From assembly GCF_002954545.1 (NCBI RefSeq), contig NZ_MSCH01000003.1, forward strand, positions 2,891,991 through 2,955,990: 64,000 bases of DNA. The letters run 5' to 3'. Position numbers and translations under genes: made by a program. How positions within the stretch are numbered: position 1 is the first letter of the stretch; each line of letters starts with the position of its first letter. This DNA comes from Psychrosphaera saromensis (GTDB lineage: Bacteria > Pseudomonadota > Gammaproteobacteria > Enterobacterales > Alteromonadaceae). Below the pieces are notes generated by a model that made no database searches, had not been told where the DNA came from, and saw nothing but the letters and a program-made list of their open reading frames with translations. Of this stretch, positions 25,732 to 35,226 are shown piece after piece.

Positions 25732-26270
25732 TTGGTTGCCTAAATACAAACTGATAGGCTATTGATACTAATGCGTATTTAGACTTACTACAACTACCGT
25801 TTTAGACGTTGTCCATAGACGTAGATTACGAAGTTCGATCGTGAATCAAAGTGATCTGACCCTATTGATTCATATTCTGTAACTTGCCTTGAATAACCAC
25901 CCCCTCGTGTAGTAACAAATAAAAGTGGGTGTCCTTGTTATTTCTAGTTTTATTAATTTCTTTAAAGCTAACAGGATAACGAGGACTCCCACTTTAAATG
26001 AAGTGTTCCCAATTTAACCCTGACCTCTTTTTATTACTTCTTGTTTAGCCTTCAATTTTCTCATACTATAAAATTAATAAATTTAAAGATTTTGATATAA
26101 ATAATAGATAAGACATACAGCATATTAATCATTAAAAAAATAGCTGCGTAATTAAAGTTCAATCAAAAATCGGCTAATAGTTTAGTAAGTGAATTTAAAG
26201 TCGTTGGTAGTTGACGATTTAAAAGTATTTATTTTAGAAAATGGTTAGAAAAATAAAAGGACAAATTTAT
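25732..26270. other. Intergenic stretch upstream of the ATPase-PRTase unit
   Basis: It holds caaagtgatctgaccc (25847-25862, matching 18414-18430), the inverted-repeat element at 25921-25996, and a possible promoter for the downstream unit: ttgttt (26041-26046) and tactat (26064-26069), 17 nt apart. The promoter is only a consensus match. Confidence 0.45.
25921..25996. repeat. Inverted-repeat (REPIN-like) element
   Basis: Two arms of 20 bp, aaagtgggtgtccttgttat (25922-25941) and ataacgaggactcccacttt (25976-25995), pair with 18 of 20 matches around a 34-nt centre. Single arms of the same motif are scattered at 9457, 11116, 23467 and 23619. The layout is that of two REP sequences in opposite orientation. 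No transposase is in the window. Confidence 0.8.
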
Positions 26271-27482
26271 ATGATTTCGTTACCAGCTTCTTTAGATTTG
26301 GATAAAATTGAAGATTTTCAAAAAAAATTGGATAATTCTGATCATTTAGATGCACTTCAAATACCTGTTGGTAGTAGTAAATTTGCTTTTGGTGGGTTTG
26401 CTAGTGCCATACAATCAGTTAATACTTGGGCTTACTTTAACAACGAACGAAAAGTTGTAATTAAACCAAGTGTTAAAACTAAAAATGAAGTACTTAAAGA
26501 AATTATTGTACAACCTCATAAATTTACCGCTCTAATGATGGCAAAGCAAACAGAATTACTAAAAGAAGAAGCACCTAATGTAAGAAGTGAAGTAAATCAA
26601 CTCGCTAAACTAGCTATAGAAAAACAACCTTTAGAAATATATGGCCAAAATCGGGGCAGATTGTGTTGGTATTCTTTTGTTGATCACAGCACAAAAGGAT
26701 TTGATAGGAATTTTTATGATGTTACTCCTGGTTATCACCCTTCACCTAAAAGTATAGGTCAGATAAGAAGCATAATTAAGTCGATGGTTGAGCAATCTTC
26801 CAAAGTTGCAGGTGGTGGTTCACTCCCAAATAAAGAAAAAATTAATAACTTGGGCCGTATGTTCTACGAATTATTTATTAATACACATGAACACGGTAGT
26901 CGGGATTTTGATCGTAAAGTATGGATAAAACCAGCAACTCGAGTAATTTATTCATATGGAATTAATTTAACCGATAACGCAATTAGTAATACCGTAAAGC
27001 AGGAACAGAATTTCAAAAACTACATATCAAGACTCTCAACGACTAAGAACTCTACACGTCGATTTGTAGAAATTAGTATAGTTGATTCTGGATTAGGCTA
27101 CTGTGGACGATGGCTTGCCGATCATCCAAATGAAGGAGATTTAAAAGATATAAGTATCAAACAGCAATATCAAATCCTTAAGAAATGTTTTCAATTTCGC
27201 AGCTCGTCAACGAATAATGAAATTAAAGGAAATGGCCTTCCAGCAGTAATGGCAAACTTAACTAACCTCAATGGATTTATGAAAGTTCGTTCCAACAAAC
27301 TATCTGTCTTTAGGGATTTTGCCAATCAACCTTTTACTTCAAATGAGGAAGATAAATTCGAGTTTTCTGATTGGGAAACAAATGAGGTTTGCTCTAACCA
27401 TTTAACAGAACATCCGGAATTAAGAGGGGTTGCAATTACTGTATTAATTCCACTTTATGATTGGACTGATGCTAAGGATTAA
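26271..27482 (+). CDS. GHKL-fold ATPase, partner of the tandem-PRTase protein
   Basis: I start at ATG 26271, behind AAAAGGAC; an ATG ten codons upstream has no ribosome site. The 403-residue protein has a family-unknown N-terminal half (about 1-185) and a GHKL/Bergerat ATP-binding domain: N-box MFYELFINTHEHG (Glu200, Asn204, His208), DSGLGY (Asp272-Gly276) and GNGLP (320-324). These residues bind ATP-Mg in Hsp90, MutL and histidine kinases. There is no phospho-acceptor domain, so it is not a kinase of the usual kind. The stop is 5 nt before the PRTase gene. Function unknown. Confidence 0.75.
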   Translation: MISLPASLDLDKIEDFQKKLDNSDHLDALQIPVGSSKFAFGGFASAIQSVNTWAYFNNERKVVIKPSVKTKNEVLKEIIVQPHKFTALMMAKQTELLKEEAPNVRSEVNQLAKLAIEKQPLEIYGQNRGRLCWYSFVDHSTKGFDRNFYDVTPGYHPSPKSIGQIRSIIKSMVEQSSKVAGGGSLPNKEKINNLGRMFYELFINTHEHGSRDFDRKVWIKPATRVIYSYGINLTDNAISNTVKQEQNFKNYISRLSTTKNSTRRFVEISIVDSGLGYCGRWLADHPNEGDLKDISIKQQYQILKKCFQFRSSSTNNEIKGNGLPAVMANLTNLNGFMKVRSNKLSVFRDFANQPFTSNEEDKFEFSDWETNEVCSNHLTEHPELRGVAITVLIPLYDWTDAKD

Positions 27483-27487
27483 GCGTA

Positions 27488-29641
27488 ATGAGTAATTATT
27501 TTACTTTTAGATTCCAAGAAACTAATGAACACAGACAATCTTTAGTGGTCTTTGGTAACCCTGACTTTGAAGTGTCATCTTTAACAAAAGTGATTAAAGA
27601 TGATGTAAATGAGAACTTATTACCTCGACGAGTATATTTAATGGGTTATGATTTAACCTCAGCAGTGAAAGATGTACTTATTTCCGATAGCTTTTTTGCA
27701 GATGAAATTGATTCATGGATTGGTACCTTTGCCGATAAAGTAGCATTTTTAAAAGTTACTTCTACAGGGCTAATTAAAGAGTTAGACTCCAATGAAGAGT
27801 TTTGTTTTTCCTCCCAGCTTTTAACTACTGGCGCTGAATCAATATTTGAAAATAGAAAAGGACTAATAACCTCTTTGCCAAGTTATCACTTTTTAAAGCC
27901 ATCTGGTGATCACTGCGATAAGTTTATACGTGCTTCAAACTTATTTGCCTCCGGTATTGAAGTTGCATTTTTAGCTATTGGTTTACTCCCCTACCTTAAG
28001 TCGAATATTAAGCGCATTTATGTGGACACTTCATCAATTTCTTTCTTAGTCAGTATCGCTGTTCAATTAAGTAAAAGTTTTGGTGAAAAATTCCCTGTTA
28101 TTGAAAGTTTTGAGTCATATTCTGTTTTTAACAAACCTTATAGTTTTCTTGAAGATGATGACAGTTTAGTGGTCATTTCAGCCACCACTAGTGGTGGCCT
28201 GGCGCAAAAATTAACACAAAAGCACACATTTAAACCTTCCAACATTATTACGCTGTTTTACTCTCGAATTAAAGCTCAGCAAGAAGCAATCTTCGACATA
28301 TCAGAAGCTGTTGGTAAAATCACATCAGTTAAGCCTTCTGACTGTAAGTTATGTGAAGATGGCTCCAAGCTTATTAAAATTGAAGGGGAACAATTCATAC
28401 CTGAAATCCCAAAGCATGAGCTATTGGTTATAAATAAGACTGATTTCAATGAAGATAGAAAAAATTTCTTTAAGGCGTTTGCTACTAAGAAACTTCTCAA
28501 ATTCAATACAGCGCCAAGCGATAACTGGGATCGAGAACATTTTTTCGTTGATGTAAAAGCGTTGCTTGAATCAGGATTAGATGCATTCAGAAAGCCTTTA
28601 ATCAAAAAAGTAAATAAACACTTTTCAAAGGATATTAGCAAAGTAATTTGCCTTGACGATGATGCTGCTAAATCACTAGCCGATGAAATAGTTAAAATTA
28701 CTAAAGCTCCTTCTGAATACGTAGTTTGCTATAACGACGTTACAGAAGATGATTTAAAAGGTCATAGCTCGGTAATGGTTGTTGCTAGTGCAATAACATC
28801 AGGCAGGAAATTACTTGCAACGGCAAGAAAGTTAAGAGGTATTGATCCTTCCGCGACAATCACTTATTTGGTTGGATTTTCTAAGCTTCCGACTATTGAG
28901 GCTTTTGAACAACTGAGGAAAGATCTCTGCTTAGGTGGTCATGAACTCATTCCACTTAAAACTTGCTATTTACCTAGGTTGAGTGAAAAAGCACTTACTC
29001 CTTGGGATATTGAACGAGAAAAGCTTTCTATATTTGGTGATATAGAAGATCCTCTCTCGGGAGAGCGTGATAAGTTACCTCTATTGCTAAAAAAACGATT
29101 AATCGAACTCAATGATTTTTCCAGTCAAGACGAGCTATTTTTGAAGTCACCAACTGGTGAAAACCTTTCTTTGAGAGGTACATTTGCTTTTTGGGGAGGA
29201 CTTGGCCTAAACACCAGCGCATCTTCCCAAGCTGATGTTTACTGGACTATTCAATCAATTGTTCACGACTTAAGAGTTGAAAATGATAAAGGTTTATCCA
29301 CTACATATCATTCTACTCTGTTAAGCCCTGTGTGTTTTGATCGTTTTAATGATGGTGTGATTCAAGCATGTTTGCTTAGATCTGCAAAACCAACAGAGCT
29401 AAACTACGCTGTTGATGAAGGTTTCAGTAGACAGATTACGGATATTATTATTTCTGTCGTAAAAAATAGTGATAACCCTCAAGGTGAAGGTTGTTTAGAG
29501 TTTCTTCTAGCAATATGGTCTGGAAGATTAAAAGTACAGGAAGAGCACTTGAAAGAGATATTAGCTTCAAAAGATGAAGTAGCGCCTGAAGATGTTAAAT
29601 TCATTCTGAGGCAAATATCAAAGGATATCGAAATACCGTGA
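27488..29641 (+). CDS. Large protein with two phosphoribosyltransferase-like motifs
   Basis: 717 residues, start behind AAGGA, 5 nt after the GHKL gene. Two PRPP-loop-like segments are visible: SLVVISATTSGGLAQKL (226-242) and SVMVVASAITSGRKLLATAR (428-447); each has a hydrophobic strand and a (T/S)-S-G turn, as in type I PRTases, but the acidic pair before the loop is replaced by Ser-Ala, so catalysis may be altered or lost. Between them is a C-x-x-C-x-D-G-S-K segment (286-294) as in PRTase-associated modules. The C-terminal 220 residues are unassigned. The gene is followed by a terminator. I infer a two-protein ATP-driven system; its role is unknown. Confidence 0.7.
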   Translation: MSNYFTFRFQETNEHRQSLVVFGNPDFEVSSLTKVIKDDVNENLLPRRVYLMGYDLTSAVKDVLISDSFFADEIDSWIGTFADKVAFLKVTSTGLIKELDSNEEFCFSSQLLTTGAESIFENRKGLITSLPSYHFLKPSGDHCDKFIRASNLFASGIEVAFLAIGLLPYLKSNIKRIYVDTSSISFLVSIAVQLSKSFGEKFPVIESFESYSVFNKPYSFLEDDDSLVVISATTSGGLAQKLTQKHTFKPSNIITLFYSRIKAQQEAIFDISEAVGKITSVKPSDCKLCEDGSKLIKIEGEQFIPEIPKHELLVINKTDFNEDRKNFFKAFATKKLLKFNTAPSDNWDREHFFVDVKALLESGLDAFRKPLIKKVNKHFSKDISKVICLDDDAAKSLADEIVKITKAPSEYVVCYNDVTEDDLKGHSSVMVVASAITSGRKLLATARKLRGIDPSATITYLVGFSKLPTIEAFEQLRKDLCLGGHELIPLKTCYLPRLSEKALTPWDIEREKLSIFGDIEDPLSGERDKLPLLLKKRLIELNDFSSQDELFLKSPTGENLSLRGTFAFWGGLGLNTSASSQADVYWTIQSIVHDLRVENDKGLSTTYHSTLLSPVCFDRFNDGVIQACLLRSAKPTELNYAVDEGFSRQITDIIISVVKNSDNPQGEGCLEFLLAIWSGRLKVQEEHLKEILASKDEVAPEDVKFILRQISKDIEIP

Positions 29642-29684
29642 ACTGCTCTCTAATTCCTAAAAACATATAAGTCAATTCCTAGCT

Positions 29685-29717
29685 GGCGAACCGCAGGTTC
29701 GCCCTGCTTTTTCTTTT
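29685..29717 (+). terminator. Rho-independent terminator of the ATPase-PRTase unit
   Basis: Stem ggcgaacc / ggttcgcc, 3-nt loop, followed by a T-rich run, 44 nt past the stop. Confidence 0.8.
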
Positions 29718-29759
29718 TGCTCTGCTTTACCTCTCCATCACAAAATCACTTTGTTAAAT

Positions 29760-29960
29760 ATTATTTTTTATAAAATTCGAAGCATGGATGCTGAGAAAGG
29801 ACTGTTTGTCAGGGACGACTTTTCAGTCCGCTTTTGTAAACAAAAATAACTATTTAATGAAGTATTGGATTTTGTTTAGGAGCGGCCTTTTTCGCCTACC
29901 TTTTTTGGCTGTTGAAAAAAGGTATGGTCGCCGAGGGGCGACTCCAATAGTAATTTGAAA
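29760..29960 (+). repeat. Structured dispersed-repeat-like element
   Basis: Four stems in 160 nt: agcat/atgct (29782-29793), ggactg/cagtcc (29800-29829), tacctttttt/aaaaaaggta (29897-29924) and gtcgcc/ggcgac (29927-29942). Sequences of this style (a T-rich stem next to a gtcgcc...ggcgac stem) recur between genes in many marine gammaproteobacteria, to my memory. No ORF. Function unknown. Confidence 0.5.
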
Positions 29961-30006
29961 TACAATTTCAAAGCTAAAATCACCAATCTAACCTTAAAAA
30001 AAACAT

Positions 30007-30033
30007 AAAAAAAGGTGACCTAAGTCACCTTTT
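30007..30033 (-). terminator. Terminator of the gcv unit
   Basis: aaaaaggtgac / gtcacctttt around ctaa; the minus strand carries the T run, 89 nt past the gcvP stop. Near-identical to 23533-23559. Confidence 0.75.
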
Positions 30034-30121
30034 AAATTCAAGGACGAATTAATGTCTAAGATACATGGATGTAATATTCTTAGACTAACCCTTTATGGAT
30101 CAATAACTCTGGTTACAGAGC

Positions 30122-33034
30122 CTAGTCCTTATAAGTATCAATACTCGGACAAGAACAAATCAAATTACGGTCGCCGTATACATCATCTATACGAGTCACT
30201 GTTGGCCAGAATTTGTTTAACTTCACAGACTCACATGGGAATGCTGCGTAATCACGTGCATACGCTCTGTCCCACGTTGGGTCTAATACGTCTTCCGCTG
30301 TATGTGGTGCAAATACTAGTGGATTGTTTTCTAACGTCCATTGCCCGTTTTCAATCTTACTAATTTCACCACGAATAGCCACAAGTGCATCAACAAAACG
30401 GTCTAGTTCTACTTTTGCTTCTGACTCAGTAGGTTCAATCATTAATGTGCCAGCAACTGGGAATGACATGGTTGGTGAATGGAAACCGTAGTCGTTCAAA
30501 CGCTTAGCGATATCCATTTCTGAAATACCAGATGAGTCTTTAAGTGGACGTAAATCAACAATACATTCGTGCGCAACACGGTCGTTACGGCCACGATATA
30601 AGATTGGGTAATGTGCACTTAAACGTTCTGCAACGTAGTTAGCATTTAAGATAGCCACTTGGGTTGCTTGGCGTAAACCAATTTTACCCATCATGGCAAT
30701 GTATGCCCAAGAGATAGGTAAGATACCTGCAGAGCCATAAGGTGCTGCTGATACTGCGCCGTTGTCTATGCCTACATTTTCAATGGCATTTTTACCAATG
30801 AATTCAACTTTAGTCACAACGTGGTTTGGTAAGAAAGGCGCTAAATGCGACTTAACACCAATTGGTCCCATACCTGGGCCGCCGCCACCATGTGGAATAC
30901 AGAATGTTTTGTGTAAGTTTAAGTGTGATACGTCAGAGCCAATTGAACCCGGTGACGTTAAGCCAACCTGTGCGTTCATGTTGGCGCCGTCCATGTAAAC
31001 TTGACCGCCGTTTGCATGCACAATTTCACAGGCTTCTTTAATGGTTTCTTCGTAGATACCGTGAGTAGAAGGATATGTGATCATTACGCAAGATAAGTTC
31101 TCGCTGTGTTCTTCTGCTTTGGCTTTTAAGTCTGCAATGTCTACGTTACCGTTTTCATCACACGCGGTTACTACCACTTTCATGCTGGCCATTTGGGCTG
31201 AAGCTGGGTTAGTACCGTGCGCTGAACTTGGAATTAAGCAAATGTTACGGTGATGATCATTACGGCTTTCGTGGTATTTACGAATCGCGATTAGACCAGC
31301 GTATTCACCTTGTGCACCAGAATTTGGTTGCATTGAGATGTTGTCGTAACCTGTGATTTCAATTAACTGTTCAGATAATTCGCCAATCATTTTGCTGTAG
31401 CCTTGGGCTTGGTCAGCAGGACAGAATGGGTGCAAGTTACCAAATTCAGGCCAAGTTACTGGGATCATTTCTGCGGTTGCATTTAACTTCATGGTACAAG
31501 AACCCAAAGAGATCATTGAGTGATTCAATGATAAGTCTTTGCCTTCAAGACGACGAATATAACGTAACATTTCTGTTTCGCTGTGGTATGAGTTAAATAC
31601 TTTATGCGTTAGTACGTCTGTTTTACGAGCGTAAGCGGCTGGAATTGAAGAGTCTGCATTAATAACTTGTGCGTCTAATTCAGCAATGTCTAAACCATGA
31701 CCTTCACCAAGGACAACATCAAATAACTCTAAAACACATTCACGAGTAACGGTTTCATGCATGGTTGCAGATAATTTTCCGTCTAAATCAGTACGGAAGT
31801 TAACTAATTTTGATTTAGCGCGCGCTAGGATTTCGTCTTTGTTATCAGCCACAAAAGTAATGGTGTCAAACCAAGAGTTGTTAACTAAAGCAACGCCTTT
31901 GGCTTTAAGGCCAGCGGCAAAGATATCAGCAAAACGGTGTATGCGGTTTGCGATTGCTTTTAGTCCTTGTGGACCATGATAAACCGCGTAGAACGACGCC
32001 ATATTAGCGAGTAATACTTGCGCAGTACAAATGTTTGAGTTGGCTTTTTCACGACGGATATGTTGTTCACGTGTTTGCATTGCCATACGTAATGCAGGGT
32101 TACCACGACGGTCTTTAGATACGCCTATGATACGACCCGGTAATGAACGTTTATGTTTGTCGCTGGTTGCAAAAAATGCAGCGTGTGGACCACCGTATCC
32201 CATTGGTACACCAAAACGTTGCGCTGAACCTAATACAGCGTCTGCGCCCAAGTGACCCGGGCCTTCTAACATTAATAAGCTCATAATGTCAGCGGCAACA
32301 ATGGCAACGCCTTTGTTTGCTTGTACGGCTTCAATTAACGGTTTGATGTCGTTAACTTGACCTTCTGCGCCTGTGTATTGGAACAAGGCACCAAATATTT
32401 CGTAATCAACTGCTTTTTCTGGTGCGTCAACAACGATTTCAAAACCAAACATTTCAGCACGTGTTTTAACAACGTCGATAGTTTGTGGATATACATCATT
32501 GCCGATAAAGAAGATGTTGGCTTTTTTAGCTTTTGAAACACGACGAGCTAAGCCCATTGCTTCGGCAGCAGCCGTTGCTTCGTCTAATAACGAGGCACTG
32601 GCTAAGTCTAAACCCGTTAAGTCGATAGTGACTTGTTGGAAGTTTAATAGTGCTTCCAAACGACCTTGAGCAATTTCTGGTTGGTACGGCGTATACGCTG
32701 TGTACCAGCCTGGATTTTCTAACACATTACGTAAAATAACGTTTGGTACTGAAACTGGGTGGTAACCTAAACCGATATAAGATTTAGCAATTTTATTTTC
32801 ACCGGCAACGGTTTTTAAATACGCTAACGTTTGTTCTTCCGTTTTGGCGTCGTCTAAGTTCATTTCTTGTGGTAAACGAATTGAGCCTGGCACCGTTTGT
32901 CCAATCAGTTCTTCAACTGAACTTACACCTAGGGTTTTACACATTTCTAACTGTTCTGCTTCGCTTGGACCTATGTGGCGGCGAATGAAAATGTCGTGTT
33001 GCTCTAGTTGTTGTAAGCTGGTTTTTTCGGTCAT
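30122..33034 (-). CDS. gcvP: Glycine dehydrogenase (aminomethyl-transferring), P protein
   Basis: 970 residues, the usual length for the fused single-chain P protein. It decarboxylates glycine with pyridoxal phosphate and passes the aminomethyl group to lipoyl-GcvH. The PLP lysine is in [17 protein letters not shown] (about Lys710). The N-terminal half has [12 protein letters not shown] and [20 protein letters not shown]. It is last of gcvT-gcvH-gcvP, separated from gcvH by a 233-nt structured gap, so its level may differ from the other two. The last residues ([11 protein letters not shown]) are an ordinary C-terminus. Confidence 0.97.
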   Translation of the reverse strand: MTEKTSLQQLEQHDIFIRRHIGPSEAEQLEMCKTLGVSSVEELIGQTVPGSIRLPQEMNLDDAKTEEQTLAYLKTVAGENKIAKSYIGLGYHPVSVPNVILRNVLENPGWYTAYTPYQPEIAQGRLEALLNFQQVTIDLTGLDLASASLLDEATAAAEAMGLARRVSKAKKANIFFIGNDVYPQTIDVVKTRAEMFGFEIVVDAPEKAVDYEIFGALFQYTGAEGQVNDIKPLIEAVQANKGVAIVAADIMSLLMLEGPGHLGADAVLGSAQRFGVPMGYGGPHAAFFATSDKHKRSLPGRIIGVSKDRRGNPALRMAMQTREQHIRREKANSNICTAQVLLANMASFYAVYHGPQGLKAIANRIHRFADIFAAGLKAKGVALVNNSWFDTITFVADNKDEILARAKSKLVNFRTDLDGKLSATMHETVTRECVLELFDVVLGEGHGLDIAELDAQVINADSSIPAAYARKTDVLTHKVFNSYHSETEMLRYIRRLEGKDLSLNHSMISLGSCTMKLNATAEMIPVTWPEFGNLHPFCPADQAQGYSKMIGELSEQLIEITGYDNISMQPNSGAQGEYAGLIAIRKYHESRNDHHRNICLIPSSAHGTNPASAQMASMKVVVTACDENGNVDIADLKAKAEEHSENLSCVMITYPSTHGIYEETIKEACEIVHANGGQVYMDGANMNAQVGLTSPGSIGSDVSHLNLHKTFCIPHGGGGPGMGPIGVKSHLAPFLPNHVVTKVEFIGKNAIENVGIDNGAVSAAPYGSAGILPISWAYIAMMGKIGLRQATQVAILNANYVAERLSAHYPILYRGRNDRVAHECIVDLRPLKDSSGISEMDIAKRLNDYGFHSPTMSFPVAGTLMIEPTESEAKVELDRFVDALVAIRGEISKIENGQWTLENNPLVFAPHTAEDVLDPTWDRAYARDYAAFPCESVKLNKFWPTVTRIDDVYGDRNLICSCPSIDTYKD

Positions 33035-33128
33035 GTTAATAGACTTCCTAAAATTGCTAATGGTTAGCGGTTTAAAACAGTAAATATACGTTTATGCTGT
33101 AAACGTATGTTTTGTACTTATTTAGTTT

Positions 33129-33187
33129 GCGCTGACACCAGTACTATCTCTAATACTATTTCTAGTAGTAACTGGTGCACCAAGCGC
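33129..33187 (-). promoter_or_regulatory. Long imperfect hairpin in the gcvH-gcvP gap
   Basis: Nested arms gcgct / agcgc (33129-33133 and 33183-33187) and caccagt / actggtg (33136-33142 and 33171-33177). It is just ahead of the terminator-like stem at 33227-33258. May process or stabilise the gcv mRNA. Confidence 0.45.
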
Positions 33188-33226
33188 ATTCGTTTTAAGC
33201 AGAGCTCTGCCCTTTAAACGAATAAA

Positions 33227-33258
33227 CCTCGCATTGGGTGTCCAAGCGAGGCTTTATT
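33227..33258. terminator. Terminator-like hairpin after gcvH
   Basis: Stem cctcgc / gcgagg, with a long T run on the plus strand and a shorter one on the minus strand. It could attenuate gcvP relative to gcvH. Confidence 0.5.
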
Positions 33259-33267
33259 TTTTGCTAA

Positions 33268-33657
33268 TTAATCTTCGTCGATTGACGATTCATAACCTTC
33301 CGCGTCAAGAAGATCATCTAATTCAGATGCGTCTTCTAATTTAATGCGGAACAACCAACCGTCTCCGTATGGATCAGCGTTAACTTTTTCTGGAGCGTCT
33401 TCTAGCTCTTCGTTAATCGCTACGATTTCGCCAGCAACTGGTGCATAGATATCAGAAGCTGCTTTAACTGACTCAGCTACAGCACAGTCATCGCCTGCTG
33501 CAAATTCATCACCAACGTCTGGTAAATCAACAAATACCATGTCGCCTAATAAACCTTGCGCATGTTCACTAATTCCTACAGTTACAGTTCCGTCACCTTC
33601 GTTACGTACCCATTCATGAGAAGAAGCGTATTTTAAATCCGATGGAATGTTGCTCAT
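33268..33657 (-). CDS. gcvH: Glycine cleavage system H protein
   Basis: 129 residues. Lipoyl carrier that shuttles the aminomethyl group between the P, T and L proteins. The lipoylated Lys65 is in [16 protein letters not shown], the family motif ESVKAASD. Family length and acidic C-terminus (ESSIDED) are normal. It lies 212 nt after gcvT. Confidence 0.97.
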   Translation of the reverse strand: MSNIPSDLKYASSHEWVRNEGDGTVTVGISEHAQGLLGDMVFVDLPDVGDEFAAGDDCAVAESVKAASDIYAPVAGEIVAINEELEDAPEKVNADPYGDGWLFRIKLEDASELDDLLDAEGYESSIDED

Positions 33658-33869
33658 AGTTTATTTTCCTTTGGCCGTTGCTACTTAAATAATGGTTATT
33701 TAAATAGGTAATAGTTATTTAAAAGTTATTATTAATTTTTTTAGCTTTATACACTGCTAAATTTTAACAGCTAAGTTGTTCTGTTTAAAACCACAACAAA
33801 ATATAAATGTTACGGCAAATTAGTTCAACTTAGCTTTTGTATTCTTTGCTATCGGTTTTAAAGTTCTCT

Positions 33870-34955
33870 TTAAAGTACTGATTTGCCGTTACGAACAAAT
33901 CCTGCTTTAGTTACTTTAACGTCGACTAATTTTTTGCGCATTTCAACCTGAACCGTATCACCAACCGCAGCTCCGGCTGGAATACGAGCCATCGCAATTG
34001 AGTAACCTAATGTTGGAGAAAACGAACCTGAAGTGATAACACCGTCGCCGTTAGCGGTAAGGACTTTTAAGCCAGAGCGTAATACGCCCTTTTCTTCCAT
34101 TACTAAACCAACGAGTTTTTCTGTGCCTGCTGCTTTTTGAGCAACTAACGCAGCACGACCAATAAAGTCACGGTCTTCTGGTTCCCAAGCGATGGTCCAC
34201 GCCATGTTTGCCGCTAATGGAGATACTGAGTCATCCATGTCTAAACCGTAAAGGTTCATACCCGCTTCTAAACGTAAGGTGTCACGTGCGCCTAAACCTG
34301 CAGGTTTAACACCCGCATCTAATAATTTTTGCCATAAGTCAGCAGCTTGGTCTGCAGGAACGACAATTTCGTAACCCGCTTCACCTGTGTAACCTGTGGT
34401 TGCGATAAATAAGTCGCCAGCTTGCACACCAAAAAATGGTTTTAAACCATCAACAGTGGCTAATTGCACGCTGTCTAAAATAGTGGCTACTTTTGCTGTT
34501 GCTTGAGGGCCTTGAACTGCAATCATGCCAAATTCTGGACGTTCAGTAACGGTTACAGAGAATGCTTGTGCTTGTTTGTTGATCCAGGCTAAGTCTTTTT
34601 CACGAGTGGCTGAATTAACAACTAAACGGTAAGACTCTTTTGAGAAGAAATAAATGATAAGGTCATCAATAACGCCGCCGTCTTCATTTAACATACCAGT
34701 GTAAAGGGCTTTACCTGGGACCGTTAATTTGGCTACATCATTAGCAACAAGTTTACGTAAAAATGCTTGAGCATCAGAACCGTTAATATCAACAATTGTC
34801 ATATGAGATACGTCAAACATACCTGCGTCTTGACGAACTGCGTGATGCTCTTCGATTTGAGAGCCATAGTTAATCGGCATTTCCCAACCGTGGAAGTCCA
34901 CCATTTTTGCGCCAGATTCTACGTGTTTGTCGAATAAAACTGTTCTATTTGTCAT
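33870..34955 (-). CDS. gcvT: Aminomethyltransferase, T protein of glycine cleavage
   Basis: 361 residues. It transfers the methylene from the lipoyl arm to tetrahydrofolate and releases ammonia. Typical blocks are [37 protein letters not shown] and [10 protein letters not shown]. First of gcvT-gcvH-gcvP. Its leader holds the 35045-35068 hairpin; a glycine riboswitch was looked for there and not found. Confidence 0.97.
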   Translation of the reverse strand: MTNRTVLFDKHVESGAKMVDFHGWEMPINYGSQIEEHHAVRQDAGMFDVSHMTIVDINGSDAQAFLRKLVANDVAKLTVPGKALYTGMLNEDGGVIDDLIIYFFSKESYRLVVNSATREKDLAWINKQAQAFSVTVTERPEFGMIAVQGPQATAKVATILDSVQLATVDGLKPFFGVQAGDLFIATTGYTGEAGYEIVVPADQAADLWQKLLDAGVKPAGLGARDTLRLEAGMNLYGLDMDDSVSPLAANMAWTIAWEPEDRDFIGRAALVAQKAAGTEKLVGLVMEEKGVLRSGLKVLTANGDGVITSGSFSPTLGYSIAMARIPAGAAVGDTVQVEMRKKLVDVKVTKAGFVRNGKSVL

Positions 34956-35044
34956 ATTTTTACCTTTGCTGCGTGTTAAACGTTACGAACAAGGTGAAAA
35001 GAATTAAGTCGTTTTATGAATTGTTAAATTTACAAACGAATAGT

Positions 35045-35068
35045 GCCAATAACATAAATGTAATTGGC
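35045..35068 (-). promoter_or_regulatory. Hairpin in the gcvT leader
   Basis: gccaataac / gtaattggc, 8 of 9 paired, 6-nt loop, 90 nt ahead of gcvT. A possible -10 (TTATAC) lies upstream near 35110. Could be an attenuator or a stem stabilising the message. Confidence 0.35.
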
Positions 35069-35226
35069 ATAACTTAAGTTCTTCCACTTAAAAATTGCGA
35101 AGGAGTATAACGGATTCGACGCAACAAAACTAATAAATTACCATTAGTTATTTTTATGCCAAACATAAACCTAAGTATGGCAAATGATAGCAATTTCAGA
35201 TGTTTGCGTCGTTAATGTGGCGTGGG

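Noticed and set aside
34956-35226. Glycine riboswitch ahead of gcvT
   Set aside because: The leader was read on the minus strand for the conserved riboswitch blocks; only a simple hairpin was found.
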